The notes under the pieces were generated by a model. It saw only the letters and a list, made by a program, of their open reading frames with translations. It was not told the origin of the DNA and did not search any database. DNA of 34,618 nucleotides from an uncultured Gardnerella sp. (lineage in GTDB: Bacteria > Actinomycetota > Actinomycetes > Actinomycetales > Bifidobacteriaceae): the NCBI GenBank assembly GCA_947292085.1, contig CAMYPN010000009.1, forward strand, positions 1 through 34,618, given 5' to 3'. Below are positions 19,566-28,675 of this stretch, piece after piece (the first letter of the stretch is position 1; the number at the start of each line of letters is the position of its first letter). Both the position numbers and the translations under genes were made by a program.

Positions 19566-20721
19566 AGTTACTAATGGTGCCGTAGAAAGATTAATGCCAG
19601 GCGCAACAATAGGAATTATTGGCGGCGGTCAACTAGGTCGTATGATGGCTATTGCAGCTAGACACATGGGATTTAGAATCGGAGTGTTAGATCCTACATT
19701 AGACTGCCCTGTATTTCAGGTTGCAGACTTGCAGGTTGAAGCAAACTATGATGATCCTGAAGGATTACGAGAACTTGCAGAACGTTGCGATGTACTAACA
19801 TACGAGTTCGAAAACGTTAACGCTGATGCACTCGATAAAGTTCGTCATCTAACTGCCATTCCGCAAGGAACTGATTTGCTTCGAGTAACACAAGATCGCG
19901 TGTTCGAAAAGCAGTTTATTAACAAGCATGGCACTCAAACTGCTCCATGGCGTGAAGTCAATAATCTTGACGAATTAGACGCTGCTATTAACGAAATCGG
20001 TTTGCCTGCGATTTTAAAAACTCGCCGAGGCGGATACGATGGCCACGGACAGGACGTTTTGCGCACAGAAGAAGATGTTGCGAATATTCATCATCGCGCA
20101 GATCGTGGCGGAAAGTTCCCTCCTTCCATTCTTGAAGGCTTCGTCGATTTTGCTTTTGAAGCTTCAATAATTGTTTCAGGAAACGGAAAAGACTACGTTA
20201 CTTATCCTCTTGCTAAAAACGTGCATCATAACAGTATTTTGCACATGACTCTTGTTCCTGCAGATGTAGATCCGCAGGTAGATAAAGAAGCTCACGAATT
20301 AGCTATGAGAATCGCAAATGGCTTTAAATTAGCAGGAACCTTAGGAATTGAGCTTTTTGTTACGCACGACAATCACGTAATAGTAAATGAGCTTGCTCCT
20401 AGACCGCATAATTCTGGGCATTACACGATAGAAGCTTGCGATATTGATCAGTTTGAGGCTCATATTCGAGGAATCGTAGGATGGCCTTTGCAAAAACCAC
20501 GACTTCTATCCCCTGCGGTTATGGTAAACGTACTAGGTCAACACGTAGCTCCTGTGCGCTCTATGCTTCTCGATCATCCTGAATGGCATATTCATGATTA
20601 TGGTAAAGCTGAAGTGCGCAAAAACCGAAAGATGGGGCATATTACGGTTCTGTGCGACGATCCTATAAAAGCTGCAGCAGATCTAGACTCTACTGGCTGC
20701 TGGGATGATGAATTAGATTAA
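19549..20721 (+). CDS. purK: N5-CAIR synthetase (PurK)
   Basis: ATP-grasp ligase that carboxylates AIR to N5-CAIR for Pur[16 protein letters not shown] is the N-terminal signature. [45 protein letters not shown] and a C-terminal GHITVLCDD follow. The start lies within purE and has GAGGAA upstream inside that gene. The 15-bp hairpin after the stop probably ends the purEK transcript. Confidence 0.95.
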   Translation: MPSLSEVTNGAVERLMPGATIGIIGGGQLGRMMAIAARHMGFRIGVLDPTLDCPVFQVADLQVEANYDDPEGLRELAERCDVLTYEFENVNADALDKVRHLTAIPQGTDLLRVTQDRVFEKQFINKHGTQTAPWREVNNLDELDAAINEIGLPAILKTRRGGYDGHGQDVLRTEEDVANIHHRADRGGKFPPSILEGFVDFAFEASIIVSGNGKDYVTYPLAKNVHHNSILHMTLVPADVDPQVDKEAHELAMRIANGFKLAGTLGIELFVTHDNHVIVNELAPRPHNSGHYTIEACDIDQFEAHIRGIVGWPLQKPRLLSPAVMVNVLGQHVAPVRSMLLDHPEWHIHDYGKAEVRKNRKMGHITVLCDDPIKAAADLDSTGCWDDELD

Positions 20722-20763
20722 GTTACATTTAATAAAATATCTTACAGCTCGAAGAACGTGTAA

Positions 20764-20801
20764 TAGACCCTAACGTATTATTCGCGATACGTTAGGGTCT
20801 A
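20764..20801. terminator. Perfect 15-bp hairpin after purK, no U-tract
   Basis: TAGACCCTAACGTAT and ATACGTTAGGGTCTA flank an 8-base loop, 42 bases after the purK stop. It is followed by CGCATGC rather than Ts. It is likely a terminator or RNA-stabilising hairpin of purEK. Confidence 0.55.
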
Positions 20802-20851
20802 TCGCATGCAAGATGATAATAAGAAGTAGAACGCATTACGACGATTGATTT

Positions 20852-20867
20852 TGAATTGTATAATTCA
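20852..20867. promoter_or_regulatory. Palindrome over -10 box before the Fur-family gene
   Basis: TGAATT-gtat-AATTCA is a perfect 6+6 palindrome. It contains TATAAT (20859-20864), a consensus -10, about 85 bases before the start codon. An operator overlapping the promoter would fit self-repression by the Fur-family protein, though no good -35 is visible and the motif is only loosely like known Fur/Zur boxes. Confidence 0.4.
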
Positions 20868-20950
20868 TGTAGAATTCGGTTTTGAACTAGTCTCAAAGCT
20901 CAAACAAGTACTAAACTTAAATAAGAGTAAAGCATTTGAAAGGACTCAAG

Positions 20951-21349
20951 ATGGCCAGTAATCCAGTACGAAGACACACTAAGCAAAAAGATACGGTACT
21001 AGGTTATCTGCGTGAGTCTCGTAATTTTATTTCTGCACAAGACTTGCACAGACTACTCGCAGGAGATGGCGAAATTATCGGTTTAGCTACCGTGTACCGA
21101 CAACTTAACGCACTTACGCAAAGTGGCGACGTTGATACAGTGCGTTTTAACGGACAGCAGCTATTTCGCATTTGTGACGAGAACACTCATCACCATCATT
21201 TAGTTTGTGAAAAATGTGGTAAAACTGTTGATATTGAGCCGCCTGACGACGAAGGTTGGATTCATAAAGTGGCTGAATCTCACGGATATACTGTAGTTGA
21301 TCACACGCTGGAAGTTTTTGGCTTATGTGAATCTTGCCAAAATGCGTAA
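20951..21349 (+). CDS. Fur-family metalloregulator (Fur or Zur)
   Basis: Metal-sensing repressor with an N-terminal winged helix (FISAQDLHRLL, recognition part GLATVYRQLNALTQSGDVD) and a C-terminal dimerisation domain. HHHHLVCEKCG provides regulatory histidines 80-83 and Cys86/Cys89. Cys126/Cys129 (LCESC) complete the structural Cys4 zinc site. The length of 132 is normal. ATG at 20951 has GAAAGGA 6 bases before it and is preferred over an in-frame TTG at 20936. No metal transporter is adjacent, so Fur, Zur and Mur cannot be separated here, but the Cys4 site and short length lean towards Zur. Confidence 0.88.
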   Translation: MASNPVRRHTKQKDTVLGYLRESRNFISAQDLHRLLAGDGEIIGLATVYRQLNALTQSGDVDTVRFNGQQLFRICDENTHHHHLVCEKCGKTVDIEPPDDEGWIHKVAESHGYTVVDHTLEVFGLCESCQNA

Positions 21350-21392
21350 TAAATAGTAGTAAAAAACAGTAATAAAATAATAATAAAAAAAT

Positions 21393-21425
21393 AAGCCCGA
21401 AATTGTTGAAATTCCGGGCTTTTTT
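21393..21425. terminator. Bidirectional Rho-independent terminator (fur-like gene / tRNA-Arg)
   Basis: AAGCCCG (21393-21399) pairs with CGGGCTT (21415-21421), extended by an AATT pairing past a single bulged base. A T run follows on the plus strand, and on the minus strand the flank reads ATTTTTTT. It serves the Fur-family gene from the left and tRNA-Arg from the right. Confidence 0.85.
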
Positions 21426-21427
21426 AG

Positions 21428-21500
21428 TGCCCCCGACGCGACTCGAACGCGCAACCAACGGATTAGAAGGCCGTTGCTCTATCCTTTGAGCTACAGAGGC
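21428..21500 (-). tRNA. tRNA-Arg (anticodon TCT)
   Basis: The minus strand forms a cloverleaf of 73 bases with acceptor GCCTCTG/CGGGGGC (with G-T pairs), a D-arm GCTC-AAAGGATA-GAGC, an anticodon stem ACGGC/ATCCGT region whose loop CTTCTAA carries TCT, and a T-arm with GTTCGAGTC. The discriminator is A and CCA is not encoded. Confidence 0.93.
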
Positions 21501-21572
21501 GCAAACTGCAATTATAGCAAAAACTTAATATAAACACGCCTTCAAAAGAAGATTTTAAAAATAAACTTACAC

Positions 21573-22769
21573 TTATTCAATAACCCAAGCGAGAGTCATA
21601 AGAACCATAAGGAAGAACAGATTCACAATAGTATACGTGAGAAGATATCTACCCTTATGATTCGGATAATCATGAGTAAGACACTTATACGATATTAGAG
21701 AAGCCATGGAAGCAATCAAAGTACCCATGCCACCAAGATTTGTGCCAATAATAAGAAGCTTCCACTGATTACAGAAACCAGAAAGAAGAATTGTAGTCGG
21801 AACATTGCTAATAAATTGGCTTGAAGCAATCGAAACTTCCATAGGATGCGAACCAACCCACATTTGAGCAAGATCGCTGAAACCTGGTACGCGACGCATA
21901 TTGCCAATAAAAATAAAGAACATAATAAACGTAAGCGGCAATGCCCAATCAAGCACGCGAAAAACGTGTCGATCACACAAGAAAAAGGCTATAACCATAA
22001 TAAGCAACATTGCCCAATCAGGAATCAAACCACTTACACCAAGTAAACACACAACAAACAGAACACTATAAACCGCAACTCGCCAACGAGTGAAACTCAT
22101 ACCATAGCCCATGATACGAATCTCATCAGGTTGCGGATGACCATGAGAAGGAGCAAGAACACTCTGCTCAATATCTTCGCCATGCAATCCTTCAAACTGA
22201 TCAACACGATCTGATTTGAAGAAAACAAAAGCAAACGCAACCATAAGCAACGCAGCTGTAACAGTGTAAGGCGCCATAATAGCCAAAAAATCTTGGGTAG
22301 ACATGTGAGTCAACGCCTTCAAATACAAATTATGCGCATTACCAATAGGCGTTAACATACTGCCAACATTCGCACCAATAGTCATAAGGGTTATAACAAG
22401 AATCGCATGCTTCTCAGCATTAGCCATAACCAGCACAGATAAAGCAAACGGCACAAACGTAACTAACGCCACATCGTTAGTAATCCACATAGATGAGAAA
22501 AACGTTAGCGAAATTAATATCAAAACCAAGCCGCGCTCAGTATGTACTCTTCGCAACAATCTGGCACCAATAGCACGAAATACGCCAATACGCTGAAAAC
22601 CGCAGACAACCATCATAAGGCAAACTAATTGCAAAATAGTATTAACGTGAATGTAGCCAAAATATTGTGGATCTGGTGGTACAAGAAAACAAGAAATAAC
22701 CGCTAAAATAGCTGCCACGATAAGGATAGTTTCGCACTTGACGAGATTCAGCAGCCAGCGCCTCATCAT
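21573..22769 (-). CDS. SLC13/ArsB-like ion transporter permease
   Basis: Integral membrane protein with about 11 hydrophobic segments and the ion-transporter-superfamily pattern of two similar halves: SSMWITNDVALVTFVPFA, GANVGSMLTPIGNAHNLYL and, in the second half, ISNVPTTILLS and GTNLGGMGTLIASMASLIS. These ND and NLG/NVG loops line the substrate site in the SLC13/NhaD/ArsB group. The substrate (dicarboxylate, sulfate, arsenite or Na+/H+) cannot be told. The frame is open from 22829, but a TATAAT box at 22801-22806 and a GGAGG just upstream favour one of the twin ATGs at 22769 or 22766, giving about 398 residues. Confidence 0.75.
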   Translation of the reverse strand: MMRRWLLNLVKCETILIVAAILAVISCFLVPPDPQYFGYIHVNTILQLVCLMMVVCGFQRIGVFRAIGARLLRRVHTERGLVLILISLTFFSSMWITNDVALVTFVPFALSVLVMANAEKHAILVITLMTIGANVGSMLTPIGNAHNLYLKALTHMSTQDFLAIMAPYTVTAALLMVAFAFVFFKSDRVDQFEGLHGEDIEQSVLAPSHGHPQPDEIRIMGYGMSFTRWRVAVYSVLFVVCLLGVSGLIPDWAMLLIMVIAFFLCDRHVFRVLDWALPLTFIMFFIFIGNMRRVPGFSDLAQMWVGSHPMEVSIASSQFISNVPTTILLSGFCNQWKLLIIGTNLGGMGTLIASMASLISYKCLTHDYPNHKGRYLLTYTIVNLFFLMVLMTLAWVIE

Positions 22770-22800
22770 TCCTCCGTAAACAGCAAATATGACTCGTTCT

Positions 22801-22806
22801 ATTATA
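22801..22806 (-). promoter_or_regulatory. -10 box of the permease gene
   Basis: TATAAT on the minus strand, about 32 bases before the twin ATG start with GGAGGA between them. No convincing -35 hexamer at the usual distance was seen. Its position inside the longer open frame argues for the shorter start. Confidence 0.5.
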
Positions 22807-22949
22807 CTAGAAACCCATTCCCTTAACATTTACAACTCCCGACAAAATCGTTGAAATAGCAAGGTATTAGGAAGTATTAAGGGCTAGATTTAGCCGCAAA
22901 TACGCAACACAAAAATCCGCCCTTTTTTATGACACGCGCATAGACTTAA

Positions 22950-22978
22950 TTGTTACAAAAGACAAAAATATGTATATC
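22950..22978 (+). promoter_or_regulatory. Possible promoter of the acetolactate-synthase-like gene
   Basis: TTGTTA (22950-22955) and TATATC (22973-22978) are separated by 17 bases, about 42 bases before the start codon. Each hexamer matches the consensus partly. Confidence 0.35.
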
Positions 22979-23019
22979 ATATAGAGCAAAGAATTTGTTG
23001 TCTAAACAAGAAGCGGATT

Positions 23020-24771
23020 ATGGCAGAAATAAAAGAAACTGAAGACCAGAAGCTTAAACAAAAACTTGAACGACAGATGCATCTACGTAAAAATCACAAA
23101 CGCAATACAGCAGATTTAATAGTCGAATGTTTAGTAAACGAAGGCGTAGAAGTAGTATTTGGCATTCCAGGCGAGGAAAATATTCCACTTCTTGAAGCGA
23201 TTGAGCGCGACGGTCGAATTCGTTTTGTACTCACTCGCCACGAACAAGGCGCCGGTTTTATGGCCGCAACTTACGCTCACATTACCGGAAAGCCGGGCGT
23301 ATGCTTGGCAACTCTTGGCCCAGGAGCGCTAAATCTTACGCTTCCTGTAGCTCAAGCAAACGCAAGCACTACCCCACTTGTTGCGATTTGCGCGCAAGGT
23401 AATGTTTCTAGACTTTATAAGGAATCTCACCAGATTATAGATTTGGTTGCACTATTCCAGCCGATTACACAATGGTCTTCTATGATGCTTGCTCCAGCTT
23501 CTGCGCCGGAAATGGTTCGAAAAGCGTTCTCTATTGCAGGACGCAACCGTCCGGGAGCTACCTGCCTTGTTATTCCGGAAGATATTAGCGAAATGCCAGC
23601 TCCGGACGACGCAAAGCCTCTTCCACTTCCACATCCGCTTCACATCATGCCGGCACCAGACATTATTGACGAAGCCGCTCAAATCATTAGTAAAGCAAAG
23701 CAGCCTATTATTTTGGCAGGAAATGGCGTTGCACGCTCGCACGCGGAAAATCAGCTTCTCGAGTTTGCTGAGCAGCTTAATGTACCTGTTGCAACTACTT
23801 TCGAAGGTAAAGGCGTTTTCCCAGATAATCATCCGAATGCACTTGGCGTCGTTGGGTTTATGCATCGCGACTACGAAAACTTCGCTTTTGACACTGCTGA
23901 TTTAATTATTGCCGTAGGTTTTTCGATTCAGCAGTTTGATCCTAAGAAAATCAACCCGAATATTGATAAAACCATTATTCACATCAATACTTTCGTGGAA
24001 GATACTGATGCGCACTACCCTACTGCGCTGAACATTATGGCGAATATTGGCCAAACGCTTAAAACTCTTACTTCAGTATTAAAAACACGCAACATTACTT
24101 TCGACGTAAGCCACCCGCGTATTCGACAGCTACTTACGGAAGAACTACATTCTTGCGAAAACGATGAAAGCATGCCAATGAAACCACAGCGCGTAGTATA
24201 CGATATTCGTCGCGCTGTTCCTGAAGGCACGAAAGTACTGGTAGATACAGGTGCTTTGAAAATGTGGATGGCACGCTTGTATCCAACTATGCATCCGAAT
24301 ACTTGCATAATCGACAACAGTCTTTCAACTATGGCTTGGACACTTCCTGGCGCTGTTGGTGCTTCGTTTATTCGTAACGATTGCGGCAAAATTAACACGA
24401 AACCAATTTTGGCTGTTATGGGCGATGGAAGCTTCATGATGAATGTGCAAGAAATCGAAACTGCTGTTCGCGTTGGAAGCCGCATGGTGGTGCTTGTTTG
24501 GGAAGATAACGCTTACGGCTTAATTAAGTGGAAGATGGAACTTCACGCAGGCGAGCATGAGTACGTTGATTTTCATAATCCGGATGTGCCAAAATTGGCT
24601 GAAAGTTTTGGTGCGCGAGGTCACGTAGTTAAAAAGCCGGAAGACTTGTACAATATGCTGCGTGAAGCTTTGGAACAGGAAAGCGGCGTTGACGTAATTT
24701 CTTGCCCAGTTGATTACAGCGAAAATATGAAGCTTATTGAAAAGCTTGGCGATATTGATTTTAGTAACTAA
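23020..24771 (+). CDS. Acetolactate-synthase-like ThDP enzyme (AlsS/IlvB family)
   Basis: Thiamine diphosphate enzyme likely to condense two pyruvates to acetolactate. The N-terminal domain has VVFGIPGEENIPLLEAI, catalytic Glu75 in RHEQGAGFMA and TLGPGALNLTL. ALFQPITQWS lies in the region typical of AlsS/IlvB. The ThDP-binding motif runs from GDGSFMMNVQEIE (residue 468) to DNAYGLIKW. The first 28 residues are a charged Lys/Glu-rich extension absent from most relatives. No regulatory subunit gene (IlvN) is beside it, which suggests a catabolic, overflow-type enzyme or another 2-oxoacid carboligase. It is convergent with dnaG, with a shared terminator. Confidence 0.78.
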   Translation: MAEIKETEDQKLKQKLERQMHLRKNHKRNTADLIVECLVNEGVEVVFGIPGEENIPLLEAIERDGRIRFVLTRHEQGAGFMAATYAHITGKPGVCLATLGPGALNLTLPVAQANASTTPLVAICAQGNVSRLYKESHQIIDLVALFQPITQWSSMMLAPASAPEMVRKAFSIAGRNRPGATCLVIPEDISEMPAPDDAKPLPLPHPLHIMPAPDIIDEAAQIISKAKQPIILAGNGVARSHAENQLLEFAEQLNVPVATTFEGKGVFPDNHPNALGVVGFMHRDYENFAFDTADLIIAVGFSIQQFDPKKINPNIDKTIIHINTFVEDTDAHYPTALNIMANIGQTLKTLTSVLKTRNITFDVSHPRIRQLLTEELHSCENDESMPMKPQRVVYDIRRAVPEGTKVLVDTGALKMWMARLYPTMHPNTCIIDNSLSTMAWTLPGAVGASFIRNDCGKINTKPILAVMGDGSFMMNVQEIETAVRVGSRMVVLVWEDNAYGLIKWKMELHAGEHEYVDFHNPDVPKLAESFGARGHVVKKPEDLYNMLREALEQESGVDVISCPVDYSENMKLIEKLGDIDFSN

Positions 24772-24807
24772 ATAAAACGATTCCGTAATAAATAGAAAAT
24801 AAACTAG

Positions 24808-24850
24808 AAAACGTACTTAACACCGAACTAATCAGTGTTAAGTACGTTTT
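24808..24850. terminator. Bidirectional terminator between the ThDP enzyme gene and dnaG
   Basis: AAAACGTACTTAACAC and GTGTTAAGTACGTTTT form a 16-bp perfect stem around an 11-base loop. T-rich ends on both strands (GTTTTATATTT on plus, CGTTTTCTAGTTT on minus) suit the convergent genes. Confidence 0.85.
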
Positions 24851-24861
24851 ATATTTCTAAT

Positions 24862-26943
24862 TTACATAATTTGCGACTGTAAATCTTTTCTAGCAGTTTC
24901 CATTGAAGTAATCTGCCCAAGCAATGCAATCTTTTCCTGACCATCAGGAAGCTTAGCCATGCGAGCGCGAGCTGCACCAATGCGACGCATATAACCAACA
25001 TCAAGTAATCGAATAAGTAGCTCATTAGCATACTTACTTTCAGCCGAAGTAGCAACGCGCAAAAAATCCGAAGGAGAACCAGATGAAGATTGCTGATTCT
25101 GCTGAGAATTTTCATCAACTGAAGAACTATAAGTAGATTGAAGTGGCAACGGCATAACAGAAAGCTCAGTAATTACAGGCTCAAGTAAAGGACCCGCAGA
25201 CTTAGTCATAATATGAAGCCATAATCCTTGCGTAACGTTACCTGTTGGCAAACCTCCAGCAGCAACAAAAGCCTGAAATAGAGTACGAAATACTGGAGTC
25301 ATAAAATTATTCAAAGTAAGTTGCGCAAAAAGCTTCTCATCAAAAGCAAGAGGCACTTGCAAAAGTAACGCCATAAACTGCTGTTCGCACATAAATACAG
25401 TATCGTCAACTCGGTAATAACTCTGATTTAAAGCCGCGTTACGTGCTGCAGCAATACGCGAAAGATTAGAACCACTAGAACGTGAATCTAATACCTGCCG
25501 TCCTCCTAAACTTTGAGGAATATTATATTTTTGAGTGTAAGCATCGTCGTCTATTACTCTCAAACGTCGCCTAGCAGTTTCAACCTCACGACGCATAACA
25601 GCCAAATCAACACCAATCAGACGAACCGCTTTTCGAGTATATAAATCAAGAAGTGAACGATCGCGTATCTGCGCTATAAGTGGAGCTGCTGCTTTAGCCG
25701 CACCCATTTGACCGGTAGTTAAGGATGTATCAAAACGGTTAATTACCGTATCAATAACGAAATCGTATAGTGGACTTGCATGCGCAACAAGCGATCGCAC
25801 AGCTTCGTCGCCTCGCTGAATACGCAAATCGCAAGGATCAAGATTATTATCTGCTACAGCGACGAAAGTCTGCGTCAAAAATGCTGAATCTAAACCAAAA
25901 GCGTGTAACGCAGCTTTCTGTCCTGCAGCATCACCGTCGAAAGTGAACACGATTCTAGAGCTAACTGACTGCCCGTTCACTTTTAGAGGGCCAATAAGCT
26001 GAATGCCACCTAAAGAATCATCTGCAATAAGTCTACGTATGATCTTCGCATGCTCTACGCCAAAAGCTGTACCACATGTTGCAACAGCAGTATCGATACC
26101 AGCTAAATGGCATGCCATTACATCCGTGTAGCCTTCAACAATTACTACCTGTCGTTTTTTAACAATATTTGCTTTAGCTAAATCAATGCCGTACAAAACT
26201 TGCGTTTTACGATACAATGCAGTGTCGGGAGTATTAATATACTTTGCGCTTATAGAATCATCTTCGTAAAGTTTACGAGCACCAAAACCAAGCGTGCGGC
26301 CAGTAGAATCGCGTATAGGCCAAGTTAAACGCCCACGGAAGTAGTCGTATATTCCTCGCTGACCGAGTCTAGCCAAGCCAGCGTCTAACAGCTCTTGACG
26401 AGTAAAACCTTTATTAGATAAATATCTAACTAAATTATCCCAACCTTTAGGTGCGTAACCGCAAGAAAAACGCTCACTTTGTTGCTCAGTGAAATTACGA
26501 CCTGCAAGAAGATTTCGCGCAGGAGCTGCTTCAGATGTATTAAGTTGTGACACAAAAAACTTTTGAGCTTCCTCATTAGCTTCTAAAAGTCTTGCACGTT
26601 TAGAACCAGCATTACTTTTAGAATCGCCTGATTGCGATTTTTCATAATGCATTTCAATATGGTACCGGTCTGCTAAAAACTCAACAGCTTCACGAAAATC
26701 AATATTCTCTTTCTGCTCGACGTACTTAAACACATCGCCGCCAACACCGCAGCCAAAGCAGTGCCACACTCCCAAACTCGGTCGCACACTAAAACTTGGC
26801 GTTTTTTCATCATGGAATGGGCAAAGTCCCACAAAAGTGCCGGTTCCGGAAGGCTTAAGCGTAACTGATGCAGATACGATATCGTACAAATCTGCCGCAG
26901 CGCGCACGCGCTCAATGTCTTCTTTCACAATCATTCCAACCAT
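24862..26943 (-). CDS. dnaG: DNA primase (DnaG)
   Basis: Makes RNA primers at the replication fork. The CHC2 zinc ribbon lies at the N-terminus with Cys41, His44, Cys62 and Cys65 (LCPFHDEKTPSFSV and WHCFGCGVGGD). The TOPRIM domain follows, with Glu270 in VIVEGYTDV and Asp336/Asp338 in FTFDGDAAGQ. The C-terminal third matches the actinobacterial helicase-interaction region in layout. Between the recognisable TOPRIM strands there is a short extra loop (about 14 residues, around GPLKVNGQSVSS) compared with the mycobacterial protein as I remember it. ATG at 26943 is used, and an ATG three codons later is possible. Its upstream side carries repeat array 1 instead of the dgt gene. Confidence 0.95.
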   Translation of the reverse strand: MVGMIVKEDIERVRAAADLYDIVSASVTLKPSGTGTFVGLCPFHDEKTPSFSVRPSLGVWHCFGCGVGGDVFKYVEQKENIDFREAVEFLADRYHIEMHYEKSQSGDSKSNAGSKRARLLEANEEAQKFFVSQLNTSEAAPARNLLAGRNFTEQQSERFSCGYAPKGWDNLVRYLSNKGFTRQELLDAGLARLGQRGIYDYFRGRLTWPIRDSTGRTLGFGARKLYEDDSISAKYINTPDTALYRKTQVLYGIDLAKANIVKKRQVVIVEGYTDVMACHLAGIDTAVATCGTAFGVEHAKIIRRLIADDSLGGIQLIGPLKVNGQSVSSRIVFTFDGDAAGQKAALHAFGLDSAFLTQTFVAVADNNLDPCDLRIQRGDEAVRSLVAHASPLYDFVIDTVINRFDTSLTTGQMGAAKAAAPLIAQIRDRSLLDLYTRKAVRLIGVDLAVMRREVETARRRLRVIDDDAYTQKYNIPQSLGGRQVLDSRSSGSNLSRIAAARNAALNQSYYRVDDTVFMCEQQFMALLLQVPLAFDEKLFAQLTLNNFMTPVFRTLFQAFVAAGGLPTGNVTQGLWLHIMTKSAGPLLEPVITELSVMPLPLQSTYSSSVDENSQQNQQSSSGSPSDFLRVATSAESKYANELLIRLLDVGYMRRIGAARARMAKLPDGQEKIALLGQITSMETARKDLQSQIM

Positions 26944-27011
26944 GATATCTAGCTTATCGCAAACCTGCGGCTAGCGGTATTACGCACATAACTTTCGTTT
27001 GCTTTCCGCAA

Positions 27012-27156
27012 GACGAAAATGTCGAAAACACAAAATCATCTGGTGAAATCGACAAAATACCGGACGAAAATGTCGAAAACACCAAACCATCTGGTGAAAT
27101 AAACAGAATTAAGGGCGAAACTGTCGAAAACACAAAATGATTTGGTGAAATCAACA
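27012..27156. repeat. 51-bp tandem repeat array 1 (about 2.8 copies)
   Basis: Units begin at 27012, 27063 and 27114 with an exact 51-base period. Each holds the shared core around gtcgaaaacac(a/c)aaa and tggtgaaat. The array lies between the stop of the AbiEi-like gene and the dnaG start. Unlike arrays 2 and 3 it lacks the flanking 13-bp inverted repeat. Confidence 0.9.
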
Positions 27157-27165
27157 TATTCACAT

Positions 27166-28602
27166 TCACATCCTCATAATTCTTGGCACTCCAGCAGCAG
27201 TAAGCTTCTTTTCCAACTTTTTATAATCAATAACTTCCGAAAAATTAAAACGAACTATTTTACTTACTCCACACTCTTTCATAAGAAGCGCCTCACGCTC
27301 CGCCTGTTTGTCAATATTATGATTAATAACGCTTTGATTATATGAATTTCGTAGCATCTGGTTGTTACTAGAGGAATTTAGATCAATATTTGCATGATTA
27401 TTATCAAATTCATCAATGTAATATTTGCTATATCCATCAAGCTCTCCAATAATTAAATCATTATTAGGAAGTTTCCAAAGAAAATCAGACCTATATTTAA
27501 TACCGTAACTTTGTAACACAAACTCGTGCTGCAGTTTAGGAACCATAAAACCAAGAGTAATCATTGTGCCGCGCGCGAATGATTCGCCTCCGTTTTCACT
27601 TAAACCATTTGCGAAGTAACATAGTTTTCGTAATTGAGTCAAATTATCTTGTATGTTACTTCCAAATACATTCTCAAACGAAAGTTGAGAATTTGCCGTT
27701 ACGCGATTTTGCATATAGCCTAATTGACCGGAATAATTTGTACCGTAGCACTTTCCAGATGATTCATCATATTCGTTATAGGTTTCCCCAAAATCCTCAA
27801 TATCATAAGAAAAATCCGTAATATGATTACTGCTTTTACAAGCTTTAGCATTTTCACATCTTCTTCGGCAAATTTCAATAACCTTAGCAAAATTCACATT
27901 GTCTTTTGCTGCTGAATCGAAAATTGCTAAGGCAGATCTAAATGGCTTTGTTATAGACGTATCAAATAGCATTGTGCTTTTATCTACAATATGGCTTTTT
28001 ATATCATCACTAATGTTGTCGCTAAAATGCGGAAGCTTTATTAACTTTCCTGCATGTCTACCATTTACACCACTAGTTTTACCAATTGCGCTCATTGTGC
28101 TCATTGCTCTTATTGCTCCATTGTTCCTGTTTGCATTATCGGCATACGTCACAATGCGAACATTATCACTTGTGCCATCTTGCTCATTGCCAGTAGCATG
28201 AATTCTGTTCAAACATGGATTATCTGTATTAGATTTATAGCTTCCGCAACTAATATAAATCTGCGTAGCAGGATACGATACATTCCCTTTTTTATGCACA
28301 TAATCAGGATCATCATAATTTTCTACAACCTGATATCCAATAAGCGCAGCTGCAGTGGAAGCAGTGAATTTCCAATTTGAATGACGTTCCATAAGTGGAA
28401 TAGCTATATGTCGTATCTTTTCATGCAAGTAAAGTTTTTCCCAATAATCTTTTCGAGCATAAAGATTACGAAAAGTTCGCACAAACGTACCCGCTTTCAC
28501 CTGCCTAATCAGCGATTGATGCTGATTTACATCTGTCGCATATATACAACGCTTTTCTTTTTCTGCATTTTCTGCAATTAGATTTAACTTTGTTCTGTTC
28601 AT
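27166..28602 (-). CDS. AbiEi-like winged-helix protein with PD-(D/E)XK-like nuclease domain
   Basis: I do not recognise a named gene. With ATG at 28602 it has 478 residues (a TTG at 28638 would add 12, and neither start has a clear ribosome binding site). The N-terminus (LIRQVKAGTFVRTFRNLYAR, then a segment ending TASTAAALIGYQ) matches the layout of AbiEi-type antitoxin/regulator winged helices. TSITKPFRSALAIFDSA resembles their second conserved block. The C-terminus has Asp373, Glu387-x-Asp389 and Lys393 (in YRSDFLWKLP and GELDGYSKYY), then REALLMKECGVSKIVRFNF, like DUF559/Vsr-type nucleases. Composition is rich in Asn, Ser, Ile and Lys, with a long variable middle, unlike the neighbouring housekeeping genes. 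No AbiEii nucleotidyltransferase partner is next to it. A defence or regulatory role is inference. Confidence 0.7.
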   Translation of the reverse strand: MNRTKLNLIAENAEKEKRCIYATDVNQHQSLIRQVKAGTFVRTFRNLYARKDYWEKLYLHEKIRHIAIPLMERHSNWKFTASTAAALIGYQVVENYDDPDYVHKKGNVSYPATQIYISCGSYKSNTDNPCLNRIHATGNEQDGTSDNVRIVTYADNANRNNGAIRAMSTMSAIGKTSGVNGRHAGKLIKLPHFSDNISDDIKSHIVDKSTMLFDTSITKPFRSALAIFDSAAKDNVNFAKVIEICRRRCENAKACKSSNHITDFSYDIEDFGETYNEYDESSGKCYGTNYSGQLGYMQNRVTANSQLSFENVFGSNIQDNLTQLRKLCYFANGLSENGGESFARGTMITLGFMVPKLQHEFVLQSYGIKYRSDFLWKLPNNDLIIGELDGYSKYYIDEFDNNHANIDLNSSSNNQMLRNSYNQSVINHNIDKQAEREALLMKECGVSKIVRFNFSEVIDYKKLEKKLTAAGVPRIMRM

Positions 28603-28675
28603 GAAATTAAGATTATTTTTAAAGTAACGCAGGAGCAATAAATTTTTTGCAATGTGGATATAGGGTATTTATTTT

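Noticed and set aside
22879..22926. AAGGGC...GCCCTTTTTT upstream of the ThDP enzyme gene, with an inner GGCTA/TAGCC hairpin, resembling an attenuator
   Set aside because: The outer stem has only six pairs across a 34-base loop, no leader peptide rich in branched-chain codons was found, and the likely promoter lies downstream of it.
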